24,153 nucleotides of DNA, taken from NCBI GenBank assembly GCA_964465145.1, contig CAYXJR010000066.1:1-24153 (forward strand). Direction: 5' to 3'. Under the pieces are notes generated by a model. It searched no databases. It was not told the DNA's origin and saw only the letters and a program-made list of their open reading frames with translations. This DNA comes from JAUVKA01 sp964465145 (GTDB lineage Bacteria; Bacteroidota; Bacteroidia; Bacteroidales; UBA12481). Made by a program: the position numbers and the translations under genes. Below are positions 7,989 to 15,953 of the stretch, piece by piece (position 1 is the first letter of the stretch; every line of letters begins with the position of its first letter).

Positions 7989-8831
7989 TCAAATTGATAA
8001 AATGTCAAGAACTAAATTGAAAACTTCATCTCTTTTAACTGCTCTATTTTGTTGCACAAGTGTTTGAGTTTGACGAACACCGCCAATATAATATCTTAAA
8101 AACCAGGGCCACATATAAAGTATCGCAACACCATTATTAAATGTGTAAACGGATTTTATACCAACCGTTGCAATTCCGCCACATAACAGAGTAGATATTA
8201 TCCCCTCTTTGATTTCCCCAGCCAGGATTTGCCCTGATCCCGGGATAAGAATGCTCATTAATGGTAGAATGCTGAAGCCAGGCCTGATAAGGTTTCTGGA
8301 TTCATTTTTCAGAATAATAAGTTGTTGCCTTTTTTCAAATTCACTTTCTTGCAGGGAATTGATGAAGGACTCAAAGGCCATATCATATTTATTCAGTCCC
8401 CAATAGGAAATCCCCAAATAAAACATTTTTTCCCTGTTTAAGCTTTGGTCAATGGGATCAGATAAGGCATTAAGTTCATTAAGGGCATTGTAGAAATTAT
8501 GACTTTCAAAATCACATGTAACAGATTGGAAGAGAATTTTATTCTTCAGGCTGTCATCGACACAGCACTTAATAGCTTTGCTGAAAAAATCTTTAGCTCG
8601 TTGATAATCATTCAAAAAATAATAACATTGGGCTGTTTTTCTATAGTTGGAGGATTCGGTTGATTCATCAGAGAAGAATATTGCCCGCTGGTATTCTAAA
8701 AGAGCGTTTTCGTAATTCCCGGAATCAAAAAAGGAATCGGCCCTGGCAACGACTGATGCAATCTCTTGTCCTACTATTGAGGTGGATAATAGTGAAATAA
8801 GATATACAAGGATTATCTTATAATATGTCAT
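7989..8831 (-). CDS. TPR protein with C-terminal membrane segments
   Basis: A 280-residue protein with a signal or anchor peptide (MTYYKIILVYLISLLSTSIV), about four tetratricopeptide repeats (residues 25-185, with GNYENALLEYQRAI, NDYQRAKDFFSKAI, HNFYNALNELNAL and NKYDMAFESFINSL), and a hydrophobic end. The latter contains ILIPGSGQILAGEIKEGI and two or three likely membrane segments. The PGSGQ...G...G pattern is shared by small membrane domains of the TM2/DUF5683-like kind. The ATG at 8831 is chosen over an upstream start at 8870 because the signal peptide begins there. The YidD-like gene follows after 14 bases, so the two proteins likely work together in the envelope. The exact function is unknown. 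Confidence 0.75.
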   Translation of the reverse strand: MTYYKIILVYLISLLSTSIVGQEIASVVARADSFFDSGNYENALLEYQRAIFFSDESTESSNYRKTAQCYYFLNDYQRAKDFFSKAIKCCVDDSLKNKILFQSVTCDFESHNFYNALNELNALSDPIDQSLNREKMFYLGISYWGLNKYDMAFESFINSLQESEFEKRQQLIILKNESRNLIRPGFSILPLMSILIPGSGQILAGEIKEGIISTLLCGGIATVGIKSVYTFNNGVAILYMWPWFLRYYIGGVRQTQTLVQQNRAVKRDEVFNLVLDILSI

Positions 8832-8926
8832 AGGCAAAATTACTGACACCTGATTCACTCCAGATCCCAAAGGTCAAATTAACTTATTGGTGTCTGTTGA
8901 ACTGAGCGACAACTCAATAATTTATT

Positions 8927-9472
8927 TTAGAACCTATATGACAAACCAATTAATGGCCTTCCCTCACGATCAAGGTTTAACTGGAAATTCATTTTTTTAA
9001 GTATGGCAGATTTTCGCGCCAGATAGACATTTGTCCATGGATCTGTAAGTGTACCAACCAGGTACCCTAATCCAGCCCCCACTACCGTTAAAAATGCACT
9101 CCCCAAAATATAATCACCCACTGCAACATCATTTTCATCCCAATAATCAGCTCCAACGCCAATTCCTGAAACGACAAACAATCCCAAACAACAACCTCCT
9201 GTTCCAGCGGCCCATTTAATGGCACTGCCTTTCCTGGTACTGATACTTTGAACATCACCTAATGAATATGTCTGTAATTGACCGTTTACCATACAGGAAG
9301 CAGATTCTGTTGTGATATTACCTTTCTTACCATCAATAGTCGTTCCGTCGTCCAGGGAAATTTTCATTTTCCCATATCGCTGCGCAAAACTGTTAGTAAA
9401 TAGGAATGATCCTAGAAAAACAAAAAGAATAATAAATATACCCTTACTGCCTGAGAAGAATAAATTTTTCAT
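8927..9472 (-). CDS. Exported protein of unknown function with glycine-rich membrane segments
   Basis: A 181-residue protein that I do not recognise. Residues 1-31 are a signal peptide ending NSFA-QR. A short beta-rich part follows (KMKISLDDGTTIDGKKG, LQTYSLGDVQSIST), reminiscent of small domains that place structural or metal-binding loops. Then come two hydrophobic glycine-rich stretches: WAAGTGGCCLGLFVVSGIGV and ILGSAFLTVVGAGLGYLVGT. The end (FQLNLDREGRPLIGLSYRF) finishes in aromatic Phe, as in many outer-membrane proteins. It lies about 95 bases upstream of the TPR gene on the same strand and may belong to that operon. Location in the envelope is likely; function is not inferred. Confidence 0.7.
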   Translation of the reverse strand: MKNLFFSGSKGIFIILFVFLGSFLFTNSFAQRYGKMKISLDDGTTIDGKKGNITTESASCMVNGQLQTYSLGDVQSISTRKGSAIKWAAGTGGCCLGLFVVSGIGVGADYWDENDVAVGDYILGSAFLTVVGAGLGYLVGTLTDPWTNVYLARKSAILKKMNFQLNLDREGRPLIGLSYRF

Positions 9473-9568
9473 AACGGTTAGATTTGGTTTAGTAACTAGT
9501 TATAAGGTTTGAAGTTATAACATAATATCGAATAAAAAAAAGGATTTCACTAATTAGGATATATCTTT

Positions 9569-9597
9569 GCCCAGGGTTGGACCTAGCCAACCTGGGC
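9569..9597 (-). repeat. GGTTGG-core hairpin, copy 1
   Basis: GCCCAGGGTTGG and CCAACCTGGGC pair around a six-base loop with one bulged base. On the minus strand the core reads AGGTTGGCT...TCCAACCCT, the same core as the hairpins at 23617-23653 and 24012-24039. It lies between divergent genes, where a transcription terminator is not expected. Confidence 0.65.
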
Positions 9598-9610
9598 TAT
9601 TTTCAGTGGA

Positions 9611-9674
9611 ATTCTTGTGTCTTGTGTCTTTGTTCTTAGGTCTTGATCCCCCGTCCCTCCGTCCCTCCGTCCCC
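9611..9674 (-). repeat. Two-part tandem repeat: GGGACGGA units and AAGACAC heptads
   Basis: Read on the minus strand, three GGGACGG(A) units with an eight-base period are followed by about five heptads of the AAGAnnn type (AAGACCT, AAGAACA, AAGACAC twice, AAGAATT). The GGTTGG hairpin follows a few bases later. The array lies in the 300-base gap between divergent genes; apart from it, the hairpin and a -7 box, I see nothing in the gap. Confidence 0.8.
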
Positions 9675-9738
9675 TTCTTTTTACCGATAAAAACCGTCAA
9701 TTCGCCGAATTTGACTTTACTAGCCTTATGATCCACCT

Positions 9739-9746
9739 TACTTTTG
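9739..9746 (+). promoter_or_regulatory. Candidate -7 box for the liaF-lytS-lytTR operon
   Basis: TACTTTTG matches TAnnTTTG, 26 bases before the ATG at 9773. The nearest upstream TTTG (9710-9713) is 25 bases away, more than the usual 19-21, so only the -7 half is convincing. Confidence 0.38.
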
Positions 9747-9772
9747 ACCTAAACAAATAAATAAACGAAATT

Positions 9773-10501
9773 ATGGAACGAATGGGACACGAAGCACGAA
9801 AAAGCCACAATACCAGGAAAACCTGGGGCATATTGCTGGTTATCCTGGGTGGATTTTTAATCGCCAATGCCTTTGAAATTTTACCTTACAAGCTAAAGGA
9901 CATTTTCTGGTCATGGGAAATGCTTCTGATAGTGATTGGTGTTTTTTCATTGGTGAATAATCAGAGTAAGGTGATAGGGATTGTTTTGATCTCATTGGGA
10001 ACCTTTTTCATGTTTGAGAATTTCTGGGATTTCCCCTATTATGTACGCGAAGCTTTCTGGCCATCAGTGGTTGTAGTTTTTGGCCTTTACCTGATTTTGA
10101 GCCCTCCCAGGTACTTTAAGAACAGAAAAGAAAGAAATAGGGAGGATTCACGGGATTTTATAGATGAGGTGATTATCTTCGGTGGTAGCGAAAAGATGGT
10201 CACCTCCAACGAATTTAAAGGAGGTCGTGCTACAAGTATTTTCGGAGGGAGCAAGATCAATCTTATGAATTCGGAGCTGGCCGTTGGGGAGAATATCCTT
10301 GATACTTTCAGCATGTTCGGGGGAACAACGATCATTGTCCCTGCCGGATGGAATGTGCGGGTTGAGGTGGCTTCTATCTTCGGGGGATTTTCCGATAAAC
10401 GTCAGCGTATGCCCAATCTGGTTTTTGACCAGGAAAAAGTACTGCTGATTAAAGGATTGGCTATCTTTGGCGGAGGCGAAGTAAAATCATTCGGCATGTA
10501 G
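9773..10501 (+). CDS. LiaF-like membrane protein
   Basis: A 242-residue membrane protein. Four hydrophobic segments lie at about residues 17-35, 48-62, 67-82 and 96-110. A soluble C-terminal part (130-242) carries FGG turns at five places (near 136, 157, 182, 203 and 232), as in the repeated strands of the LiaF-like C-terminal domain family. In Firmicutes, LiaF inhibits the LiaRS cell-envelope stress system. Here the next two genes, starting 2 and then 6 bases after the preceding stop, are a LytS-type kinase and a LytTR regulator, so a similar sensing or restraining role for a different class of two-component system is inferred. A second in-frame ATG sits three codons in; the first is kept. 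Confidence 0.85.
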   Translation: MERMGHEARKSHNTRKTWGILLVILGGFLIANAFEILPYKLKDIFWSWEMLLIVIGVFSLVNNQSKVIGIVLISLGTFFMFENFWDFPYYVREAFWPSVVVVFGLYLILSPPRYFKNRKERNREDSRDFIDEVIIFGGSEKMVTSNEFKGGRATSIFGGSKINLMNSELAVGENILDTFSMFGGTTIIVPAGWNVRVEVASIFGGFSDKRQRMPNLVFDQEKVLLIKGLAIFGGGEVKSFGM

Positions 10502-10503
10502 GC

Positions 10504-11553
10504 ATGCAAAACCCATTTCTAGTAAATAAAACATATTCCATCGCATATGGCAGCGCATGGGTCCTTATTATCGGGATCCATGTGTCTGTTTTGTTTTTCT
10601 TTTCTGATCAAAGCCTTACGAATTCTCTCGTTGACGGATTTGTTTTTAATTTACTTTTTGCCCTTCTGGGACTAAGTATTTGGTTTGCAGTGCGGTTTTA
10701 CGATAGTAGCCGCGGCATACTATTGGATACCATTCTATACCATATAGGGACTGCTGCTTTGGCTTTGGCTCTGTGGCTGGGATTGGGTTACCTAATCCTC
10801 CAGTATGTCATTCCGGGCTTTTCTGATTACCAATTATTCCTCGGGGAATCAATGCCCTGGAGGGCTATTAGCGGTCTGTTCCTCTATTCGCTGATGGTAA
10901 TGGTATATCATCTATATATAAATCAGGAGGATCGCAAGGCTCGAATTAGCAAGGAAGCCGTATTGCAGCTCCAGGTTCGTGAAGCAGAAATCGATCGGCT
11001 GAAATCACAGATTAATCCTCATTTTCTATTTAACAGTCTGAATTCTATAGCTTCACTGACCCTGAACCAACCTGAAAAGGCAAGGGAGATGATAATTAAA
11101 TTGAGTAGTTTCCTTCGTTCTTCTCTTGAATTCAGGGAAAATGAACTAACCGATCTAACCACCGAACTGGATCATATACGGCAATACCTTGAAATTGAAA
11201 AGGTCAGATTTGGTGATAAGCTGCTTTTAAACTTCGATGTTCCTGAATCATGTGTTAATTGTCGTCTTCCTAACATGATCCTGCAACCTCTATTTGAAAA
11301 TGCTATCAAACATGGGATATACGAAAGTACTGAGCCAGTTGAAATTTATACTAAGGTCTCCATGGAATCCAATCATTTGATGGTATCGATAACTAATGAT
11401 TTTGATCCTGATATGCCAGCAAGAAAAGGAAAAGGTATCGGTATTCAGAATGTGCATCACCGCATGCAACTGATATACCAGTCATCCAACCTATTGCAAT
11501 TGAAGAAGACAGCCGGCCGGTTTACCGCCGAATTAATCATCCCGCAAAAATAA
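10504..11553 (+). CDS. LytS/YehU-type sensor histidine kinase
   Basis: A 349-residue kinase. Four likely membrane segments lie in residues 15-137 without a large extracellular domain. A short linker (coiled-coil-like, 145-168) leads to the His_kinase domain. The phospho-acceptor is His173 in QINPHFLFNSLNSI, the hallmark of this family. The ATPase part has LPNMILQPLFENAIKHG as N-box and GKGIGIQNVHHRM as the glycine-rich lid. It would phosphorylate the LytTR regulator encoded 6 bases downstream. With no evident sensor domain, the input may come through the membrane segments or through the LiaF-like partner encoded just before it. Confidence 0.92.
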   Translation: MQNPFLVNKTYSIAYGSAWVLIIGIHVSVLFFFSDQSLTNSLVDGFVFNLLFALLGLSIWFAVRFYDSSRGILLDTILYHIGTAALALALWLGLGYLILQYVIPGFSDYQLFLGESMPWRAISGLFLYSLMVMVYHLYINQEDRKARISKEAVLQLQVREAEIDRLKSQINPHFLFNSLNSIASLTLNQPEKAREMIIKLSSFLRSSLEFRENELTDLTTELDHIRQYLEIEKVRFGDKLLLNFDVPESCVNCRLPNMILQPLFENAIKHGIYESTEPVEIYTKVSMESNHLMVSITNDFDPDMPARKGKGIGIQNVHHRMQLIYQSSNLLQLKKTAGRFTAELIIPQK

Positions 11554-11559
11554 TTTATA

Positions 11560-12309
11560 ATGCCGGTAAAAACCCTGATTATTGATGACGAACAACCAGC
11601 CCGGGACCTTATCAGAACCTACCTGGAGCCCTTTAGCGAGATTGAGGTGGTGGCAGAATGCCAGAATGGATTCGAAGGGCTGAAAGCTATACAGGAATAC
11701 CATCCCAGCCTGATTTTCCTTGATGTCCAAATGCCAAAGATCACAGGATTTGAGATGCTGGAGCTTTTGGATGAAATACCAGTAGTGATTTTTTCAACCG
11801 CATATGATCAATTTGCTATCAGGGCCTTCGAGCTAAATGCTGCAGATTACCTCCTGAAACCATATAGCGAAGATAGATTTGGACTGGCTGTTTCAAGAGC
11901 TCTCGAGCGTATTGGAGCTGCCAGTGAAAATAAGGTGCCAGTAAAAGAAATAATCGATTACCATCAGGAGGAGAGTGGCCCTCTGGACCGGATTGTCGTT
12001 AAAACAGGAAATAAGATCAAAGTTATTCCGGTAGAACAGGTGGAATACATCGAGGCCTATGACGATTATGTGAATATATTTACCTCAGACGGCCGGTTCA
12101 TCAAGCAGAAAACCATGGGTTTTTACGAGAAGCATCTCAATGAAAAAGACTTTGCCCGGGTTCATCGATCCCACATAGTACGACTTAATCAGATTATTCA
12201 GATCGAACCTTACGAGAAAGACACTAAGGTACTGATAATGAAGTCAGGTGCGAAGATTAAGGCAAGCCGTGCAGGGCTGAAGGTGCTGAAAGAAAAGCTG
12301 GGGATCTAG
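11560..12309 (+). CDS. LytTR-family response regulator
   Basis: A 249-residue regulator. Residues 1-120 are a receiver domain with acidic residues IIDDE near 8-11, phospho-acceptor Asp55 in IFLDVQMP, the switch residue in FSTAYD and Lys in YLLKPY. Residues about 140-249 are a LytTR DNA-binding domain, recognisable by IEAYDDYVNIFTSDGRF, the FARVHRSHIVRLNQI segment and the LKVLKEKL end. LytTR proteins usually bind paired direct repeats in promoters of envelope, biofilm or toxin genes. Last gene of the liaF-lytS-lytTR operon; its stop is followed after no gap by a heptad array shared with the convergent gene. Confidence 0.93.
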   Translation: MPVKTLIIDDEQPARDLIRTYLEPFSEIEVVAECQNGFEGLKAIQEYHPSLIFLDVQMPKITGFEMLELLDEIPVVIFSTAYDQFAIRAFELNAADYLLKPYSEDRFGLAVSRALERIGAASENKVPVKEIIDYHQEESGPLDRIVVKTGNKIKVIPVEQVEYIEAYDDYVNIFTSDGRFIKQKTMGFYEKHLNEKDFARVHRSHIVRLNQIIQIEPYEKDTKVLIMKSGAKIKASRAGLKVLKEKLGI

Positions 12310-12375
12310 TAAGACGTATGACGCAAGACGCAAGTCGCAAGATAATCTATCTTAGGTCTTGCGTCTTATGTCTTA
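12310..12375. terminator. Heptad array folded as an inverted repeat between convergent genes
   Basis: The whole space between the stop codons of the LytTR gene (ends 12309) and the convergent regulator gene (stop 12373-12375) is made of seven-base units: AAGACGC-type units up to about 12343, then their reverse complement. The arms include TAAGAC...GTCTTA at the ends and GACGCAAGAC pairing with GTCTTGCGTC. The resulting long stem could act as a terminator for both genes, although no long T-run follows. Confidence 0.75.
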
Positions 12376-13062
12376 ATAGATGATCTTATATCCTATCCCT
12401 CTAACATTCAGTATCTCCACCTCAGGATCATCTGCCAGATATTTCCTCAGCTTGGTAATAAACACGTCCATTGACCTGGCATTGAAGAAGTTGTCATCAC
12501 CCCAGACTTTGTCTAACACCTGGCTCCTTTCCAGCACTTCGTTCCTATTTATGCACAGCAGGCGCAGGATCTCAGCTTCCCGGTGGGTGAGCTTCTTTTC
12601 CCGGCCCTGGATAACAAGGATTTGCTTGTCGTAGTTAAACTGGTACTGTCCGAGTACGAAACTTCGCTGTGCATCCTGTTTTTCCATGAATCCTGAGTTG
12701 TCGGAGAGGCGGGCTTTAATCCGGACCACCAGTTCCTCCATACTGAAGGGTTTCTTTATGTAGTCGTTTGCTCCTATTTCAAATCCTTTAACCACATCAG
12801 GTGTTTGAGATCGGGCAGTAATGAATATGATTGGAACGCGGGCATCTAGTTTTCGGATATCCTGGGCAAGGGTGAACCCGTCTTTCACAGGCAGCATAAT
12901 ATCCAGTAGGCAAATATCAGGTTTAAACTCTTTAAAGGAGTTTAGTCCTGCAAGGCCATCCTGGCTGTAGTTTACCTCAAACCCTCTGGTTTCAAGGCTT
13001 TCTTTTACAATTAATCCAAGCGAAAGTTCGTCTTCAACAAAAAGGATTTTGTTTTTACTCAT
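12373..13062 (-). CDS. OmpR-family response regulator (RprY-like)
   Basis: A 229-residue regulator. The receiver domain has FVEDE (residues 8-12), phospho-acceptor Asp54 in CLLDIMLP and Lys104 in YIKKPFSMEEL. A winged-helix C-terminal domain carries LTHREAEILRLLC, then VWGDDNFFNARSMDVFITKL and VRGIGYKI. The sequence VKDGFTLAQDIRK and the NARSMDV..TKLRK block closely recall RprY of Bacteroides fragilis. The start at 13062 is chosen because MSKNKILFVEDE is the normal N-terminus and the ATG overlaps the kinase stop by eight bases, a sign of translational coupling. The longer upstream reading (from 13158) is only the tail of the kinase gene in another frame. Confidence 0.93.
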   Translation of the reverse strand: MSKNKILFVEDELSLGLIVKESLETRGFEVNYSQDGLAGLNSFKEFKPDICLLDIMLPVKDGFTLAQDIRKLDARVPIIFITARSQTPDVVKGFEIGANDYIKKPFSMEELVVRIKARLSDNSGFMEKQDAQRSFVLGQYQFNYDKQILVIQGREKKLTHREAEILRLLCINRNEVLERSQVLDKVWGDDNFFNARSMDVFITKLRKYLADDPEVEILNVRGIGYKIIY

Positions 13063-14536
13063 GGATATCAGGTATTGCGATAGTGAATTCTGTTCCTGTT
13101 CCGGGTTGGCTTGTAACTCCAATTGTCCCTTTGTGAAGTTCAACAATATTCTTGACATAACTCAGCCCCAATCCAAATCCCTTCACAGAATGCAGGTCGC
13201 CGGTAGGAACCCGGTAAAATTTTTCGAAAATATGTTTCTGTTGTTCTTTTGAGATACCTATCCCATTATCTTTCACACTGAATATGACATAATCGGCCTG
13301 TCGCAGACATTTGATGGAAATCCGGACTTCACCGTTGGAATACTTAACAGAATTATCAAACAGATTATTTATGATATTTTGAAAATGCATCCTATCGGCA
13401 TGAATATAGGCTGTTGCACCTGGATCAAAATCGATTTCAACATGCCCATTGCCTTTCATGATATACTGCTGAGCCGTTTCCTGAATGAGTTGACAAATAT
13501 CGAAGGTGTCTTTATTAAGTATGAGGGTTTTATGTTCATCCACACTTATACTTAATACTTTTTCCACCAGACCCGAAAGCCTGTCCATCTCTTTGCGAGA
13601 GATATCGATATATCTATTCGTCTTGTCTTTATCTTTCAATGCATCAAAACTTACCATGGCCTCCATGGCAGCTGACACAGTAGCAATGGGGGTTTTAAAT
13701 TCATGGGTCATGTTATTGATAAAATCATTTTTAACCTCTGATACCTTTTTTTGACGGTAAATAGTCTGGATCATAAAAATAAAGCTTCCTGCTACCATAA
13801 TGACCAAAAGGAAAGAGGCAAGTATTGTGAGCCACATTCCTTTGATAAGATATGATCTTGTTTTGGGAAAGAAGGCCATGATTTGCCCTTTGCTGATTTT
13901 TCTGCCCGGAATTTTTTGGATGGCCTGGGCATTTTTAAAAACGTTTGGATCTTTGCCCGTCATGTCGAAAAGGTGATTATCCTGCAGGTAGGCAAGGAAA
14001 AATGGTATTTCGATTCTTCTTTTTTTCAATTCTGCCTGGTATCTGGTCTCAATGTCGATAAGGTCGGGTTGATGGGCTATTAGACTGGTTATTACTATGT
14101 TAAATAATTTATCAGCTTCACTGGCATCAATAATAATCTCCCCTGGTCCTTCATTGGTGTCATAGCTCCAGGATTCAATCTTTTCTTCGCCCCAGATTAG
14201 AATGCTGTCGTTGCCTGCAATCCAGCTTTTCTCTATTTTCCGACCTGTTCCTTCCTTAGGTATTTCATATTCAACAGGGGTTTTCCCATCTTCATGTATT
14301 TCCCCAAGGCCTTTTGAAAGCGAATCCTGGAATAGTGATGCTCTACCTAAATACCGGTTGAGGGCTAAGTCTCTAATTTCCTCATTAAGAGCATCTTCCA
14401 AAGCCGAGTTCACCTCCACCTCGAATGCTGTCGATTGGCTGTCGTAGGTGGTGGTGATCCAGTAAACCTGAAAAATCAGAATACCTACGATAGCAATTAT
14501 AGTAGACAGCAGAACATATAAGAGGTTCCTTTGCAT
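13055..14536 (-). CDS. Sensor histidine kinase (RprX-like)
   Basis: A 493-residue membrane kinase. A first membrane segment (residues 5-27) and a second (234-258) flank a 200-residue periplasmic sensor part of no recognised family. The HisKA domain follows with His278 in FINNMTHEFKTPIATV, then the ATPase domain with N-box NNLFDNSVKYSN, DNGIGIS, the F-box FEKFYRV and the lid GFGLGLSYVKNIVELHKG. It would phosphorylate the regulator encoded just downstream, with which it overlaps by eight bases. The arrangement kinase first, regulator second, and the sequence of both resemble RprX/RprY of Bacteroides. The signal sensed is unknown. Confidence 0.93.
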   Translation of the reverse strand: MQRNLLYVLLSTIIAIVGILIFQVYWITTTYDSQSTAFEVEVNSALEDALNEEIRDLALNRYLGRASLFQDSLSKGLGEIHEDGKTPVEYEIPKEGTGRKIEKSWIAGNDSILIWGEEKIESWSYDTNEGPGEIIIDASEADKLFNIVITSLIAHQPDLIDIETRYQAELKKRRIEIPFFLAYLQDNHLFDMTGKDPNVFKNAQAIQKIPGRKISKGQIMAFFPKTRSYLIKGMWLTILASFLLVIMVAGSFIFMIQTIYRQKKVSEVKNDFINNMTHEFKTPIATVSAAMEAMVSFDALKDKDKTNRYIDISRKEMDRLSGLVEKVLSISVDEHKTLILNKDTFDICQLIQETAQQYIMKGNGHVEIDFDPGATAYIHADRMHFQNIINNLFDNSVKYSNGEVRISIKCLRQADYVIFSVKDNGIGISKEQQKHIFEKFYRVPTGDLHSVKGFGLGLSYVKNIVELHKGTIGVTSQPGTGTEFTIAIPDIHE

Positions 14537-14609
14537 ATTCCAAAATTAAGAGAAATTATTGTTATGCCTTTTTGGCTTAACACTTGTTAACAGAATATAG
14601 TAGAAAATA

Positions 14610-14673
14610 GGGAACGGGGAACAGGGAACAGGGAACAGGGAACAGTTAACCGTTCCCTTATTCCCCGTTAACC
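14610..14673 (+). repeat. Heptad array GGGAACA, running into the URO-D gene end
   Basis: Seven units stand in exact seven-base register from 14610 to 14658: GGGAACG, four of GGGAACA, GTTAACC and GTTCCCT. The array then continues less regularly over the stop codon (14658-14660) and last codons of the URO-D gene as TTCCCCG and TTAACCG. GGGAAC at 14638 and GTTCCC at 14652 can pair as a hairpin. Confidence 0.88.
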
Positions 14674-15890
14674 GCTTCAAACATCGCCACAATATTCTCT
14701 GGAGGAACATCAGGCAGGATGTTGTGAACGGTATTGAATACAAATCCTCCTCCGGGAGCAAAAACATCTACCCTTCTTTTCACCTGGTCTTTAACTTCCT
14801 GAGGGGTACCATTGTTCAGGACGGTACGCGTGTCGATTCCGCCTCCCCAGAATGTAATATCCTTGCCGAATTCTTTTTTCAGCCGTTCCGGTTCCATCTG
14901 ATAAGAATTGGTCTGGACAGGGTTGAAGATTTCAAAACCTGCTTCAATAAGGTCGGGCATTAATTGATATATTGAGCCACAGGAATGAAGGAAGGTGTGC
15001 ATATTGCTGTTCTTGTGAGCATACTCACAAAGGCGTGAATGAGCCGGCTTGAATATTTTTCGGTAGATTTCCGGTGCCATAAAGGGCCCGCTATCCATTC
15101 CAAGATCATCGCCGAAAGTAACTATGTCAACAACATCCCCAACGGCAGTACATATTTTTTCCAACTTGTCCATATGCCTGATCATCAGGGCATCAAGCAG
15201 TTTTTCAACATTATATGGGTCGGCATACACGTCCATAAGGAAATTATCCAGCCGTCTGAGAAAGGTACCCCACTCAAACAGATTACATCCGGCACTTATC
15301 ATCAAAGCCTTATCTGTTGATTTGCGAAATTCCAGGGCTTTTGTCCGAAGATCTTTCCAGAATTCAGGTGTGTCCGGGAAATTCCAGGGGGCAGCGGGCA
15401 TAGCTGCCCAGAGGCTGGTTTTCATGGCGGCATCCAGATCATCGAAGTTATCAGGATATCCATCCACATAAGGGTAGTACGTTCCATCAAAGAAACTAGC
15501 TCCGTTAGGTTTACGAGCAATCATAAGATTATCCTGATAAACTTCCCAGGACTGCTCACCAGTTTTTTTTGGCCTGAACCAATTAGGGTAAAAAGCCTTA
15601 ATCTCCGGTGTAAGATCAAACTCATACCAGTAGTCATCATCCATTTTGAAGGCACGCCCTAATGGAAGGCTGTCGATACCGAAAAGATCAAGGATATGAT
15701 CCTCCGGCATAGCTAGCTCCTGCACTGTATCAAAAATCCTTGTACGGCCGTTTTCGCACTTCAGGTGCTTATTCAAATTATGGTATGCCACTGCTGAGAT
15801 ACCTGAACTTCTCATTGATCCCAGGTCAACCGGTACGCGGTCCGGTTCGTTGTGGTTTATGGCGGCTAAAACTCTTTCTCGTGGGGTCAT
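14658..15890 (-). CDS. Uroporphyrinogen decarboxylase family protein (methyltransferase-like)
   Basis: A 410-residue cytosolic barrel protein. The N-terminus MTPRERVLAAINHNEPDRVP is typical of the URO-D/MtaA/CmuA-like group, most of which transfer methyl groups to or from corrinoid cofactors rather than make heme. Other marks are LFEWGTFLRR, DDLGMDSGPFMAPEIYRKI, HSCGSIYQLMPDLIEAG with a possible zinc pair His302/Cys304, WGGGIDTRTVL and GGGFVFNTVHNILPDVPPEN. It is not the heme enzyme HemE: it is longer and lacks the HemE N-terminal RQAGRY signature. The last residues (VNGE) are encoded within the neighbouring repeat array. Another array lies four bases upstream of the ATG, leaving no ribosome binding site. 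No corrinoid protein gene is nearby. Confidence 0.88.
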   Translation of the reverse strand: MTPRERVLAAINHNEPDRVPVDLGSMRSSGISAVAYHNLNKHLKCENGRTRIFDTVQELAMPEDHILDLFGIDSLPLGRAFKMDDDYWYEFDLTPEIKAFYPNWFRPKKTGEQSWEVYQDNLMIARKPNGASFFDGTYYPYVDGYPDNFDDLDAAMKTSLWAAMPAAPWNFPDTPEFWKDLRTKALEFRKSTDKALMISAGCNLFEWGTFLRRLDNFLMDVYADPYNVEKLLDALMIRHMDKLEKICTAVGDVVDIVTFGDDLGMDSGPFMAPEIYRKIFKPAHSRLCEYAHKNSNMHTFLHSCGSIYQLMPDLIEAGFEIFNPVQTNSYQMEPERLKKEFGKDITFWGGGIDTRTVLNNGTPQEVKDQVKRRVDVFAPGGGFVFNTVHNILPDVPPENIVAMFEAVNGE

Positions 15891-15894
15891 AAGC

Positions 15895-15926
15895 GTTGCG
15901 GGTTGCGGGTTACGGGTTACGGGTTG
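15895..15926 (+). repeat. Heptad array GGGTTAC / GGGTTGC
   Basis: About four units (GGGTTGC, GGGTTAC twice, with partial units at both ends) lie in seven-base register. The array begins four bases from the start codon of the URO-D gene and occupies its expected ribosome-binding region. Confidence 0.85.
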
Positions 15927-15953
15927 AAGAAAAGAATATTGGAGGTTGGATAT

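Noticed and set aside
9554..9736. Open frame of 60 codons on the minus strand
   Set aside because: It runs straight through the tandem repeat and the hairpin; its composition (GTEGRRDGG and similar) is that of the repeat.
14610..14658. CRISPR array
   Set aside because: Units are seven bases with no spacers, and there are no cas genes.
14658..15890. Heme biosynthesis gene hemE
   Set aside because: The protein lacks the N-terminal RQAGRY signature, is longer, and fits the methyltransferase-like side of the family.
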